A stretch of 42,277 nucleotides of DNA from Saccharofermentans sp. (GTDB lineage: Bacteria > Bacillota > Clostridia > Saccharofermentanales > Saccharofermentanaceae): assembly GCA_024403795.1 (NCBI GenBank), contig JAKSRD010000017.1, forward strand, positions 1-42,277. Reading direction: 5' to 3'. The notes beneath the pieces are model-generated. The model did not search any database. It had not been told where the DNA came from and worked only from the letters and a program-made list of their open reading frames with translations. A program made the translations under genes and the position numbers. Positions 41,604-42,277 of this stretch are shown here, in pieces. The first letter of the stretch is position 1, and every line of letters starts with the position of its first letter.

Positions 41604-42277
41604 TCAGTCCCTCTGAACTTCAACGTTACCGAATGCTTCGATAACATCGCCGATCTTAATATCGTTGTATCTCTCAACCGTAAGTCCGCATTCATGTCCT
41701 GAGACAACTTCCTTTACGGAATCCTTCTCATGCTGCAATGAACCGAGAACACCTGTATAGATAACGACATCGTCTCTGATGACTCTTACATTTGAAGCTC
41801 TCTGGATCTTACCGTCAGTTACATAGCAACCGCCGATAGTGCCGATACCGCTGACCTTGAAGAGCTGTCTGATCTCCGCATGACCCCAGATGACCTCTTC
41901 GATCTTCGGAGCAAGCATACCCTTCATGGCGTTCTCGACATCTTCGATGGCATTGTAGATGACACTGTAGAGTCTGACGTCTACGCCGGTCTCTTTTGCC
42001 TTATCGGTGATCATCTGTGAAGGTCTTACGTTGAAGCCGATGATGATCGCATTAGATACGTCAGCAAGTACAATATCGGATTCATTGATGGCACCGACTG
42101 CACCGTGGATAACCTTGATCTTAACTTCATCGTTAGAGAGCTTCTCCAAGGACTGCTGAACTGCTTCGACAGAACCCTGAACATCAGCCTTGATGATGAT
42201 ATTGAGATCCTTGACGTCACCTGCTGCCATCTGAGCTGCAAGTGTATCGAGGCTCATCTTGGATGATCTGTGGAGCT
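41604..42277 (-). CDS. infB: Translation initiation factor IF-2, C-terminal part (5' end beyond the window)
   Basis: The frame is open to the window edge (224 codons present), so the GTPase domain lies outside. Visible are the IF-2 domain 3 ([40 protein letters not shown]) and the C-terminal fMet-tRNA-binding domain ([40 protein letters not shown]). It ends 1 nt before rbfA. Confidence 0.96.
   Translation of the reverse strand, partial: LHRSSKMSLDTLAAQMAAGDVKDLNIIIKADVQGSVEAVQQSLEKLSNDEVKIKVIHGAVGAINESDIVLADVSNAIIIGFNVRPSQMITDKAKETGVDVRLYSVIYNAIEDVENAMKGMLAPKIEEVIWGHAEIRQLFKVSGIGTIGGCYVTDGKIQRASNVRVIRDDVVIYTGVLGSLQHEKDSVKEVVSGHECGLTVERYNDIKIGDVIEAFGNVEVQRD

Overview
The window looks like a chromosomal segment of an anaerobic member of the Clostridia (Bacillota). 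The grounds are family-level: a mraZ-rsmH-ftsL-pbp-mur-ftsW-murG-ftsQ-ftsZ division/cell-wall cluster, an infB-rbfA-nrnA-truB-ribF run, a MurE with the meso-diaminopimelate motif DNPR, a yybP-ykoY (manganese) riboswitch, Shine-Dalgarno starts close to GGAGG and sigma-A promoters of the TTGnnn-17-TAnnAT type. I cannot name a genus. Most genes are on the minus strand and are described below in transcription order, from high to low coordinates.

42277-33679: the 3' end of infB, then rbfA, nrnA, truB and ribF, tightly packed or overlapping (translation and cofactor genes). After a short gap come lgt and rodA (lipoprotein and cell-envelope genes), and then an unusual one-polypeptide fusion of a GH32 sucrose-6-phosphate hydrolase/invertase with a PfkB fructokinase. 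33678-33051 has no gene. It carries a dense, strand-inverted array of TGTC/GACA motifs and a TTAAC palindrome just upstream of the mraZ promoter.

33050-12503: the division and cell-wall (dcw) cluster: mraZ, rsmH, ftsL-like, a PASTA-type class B PBP, murE, murF, ftsW, murG, ftsQ/divIB, then ftsZ with its own promoter. It continues into nrdR, a two-component system, nth, recG, rsmD, coaD and a coiled-coil gene, and ends at a strong intrinsic terminator. mraY and murD, usually found between murE/murF and ftsW, are absent here.

12435-9241: a separate unit of an ABC-type AAA ATPase and a TOPRIM-like protein (a candidate two-gene defence module), coupled to hemW. It abuts, with no spacer, the only plus-strand unit (6932-9240): an XRE/cupin regulator and an acyl-CoA synthetase.

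6723-5165: a strong promoter and manganese riboswitch drive mntP and a DJ-1/PfpI gene. A tRNA-Ser(CGA) gene with its own promoter and terminator follows.

4872-1: the 5' part (at least 1,597 codons) of a giant secreted modular protein: signal peptide, CBM2-like domain, long Thr/Pro linker, L-type-lectin-like domain, Ig-like domains, then an RHS/YD-repeat core that runs off the window.

The most notable items are the inverted TGTC/GACA array, the ATPase-TOPRIM pair, the CBM/lectin-RHS protein, the GH32-PfkB fusion, and the mntP/DJ-1 unit under a manganese riboswitch.
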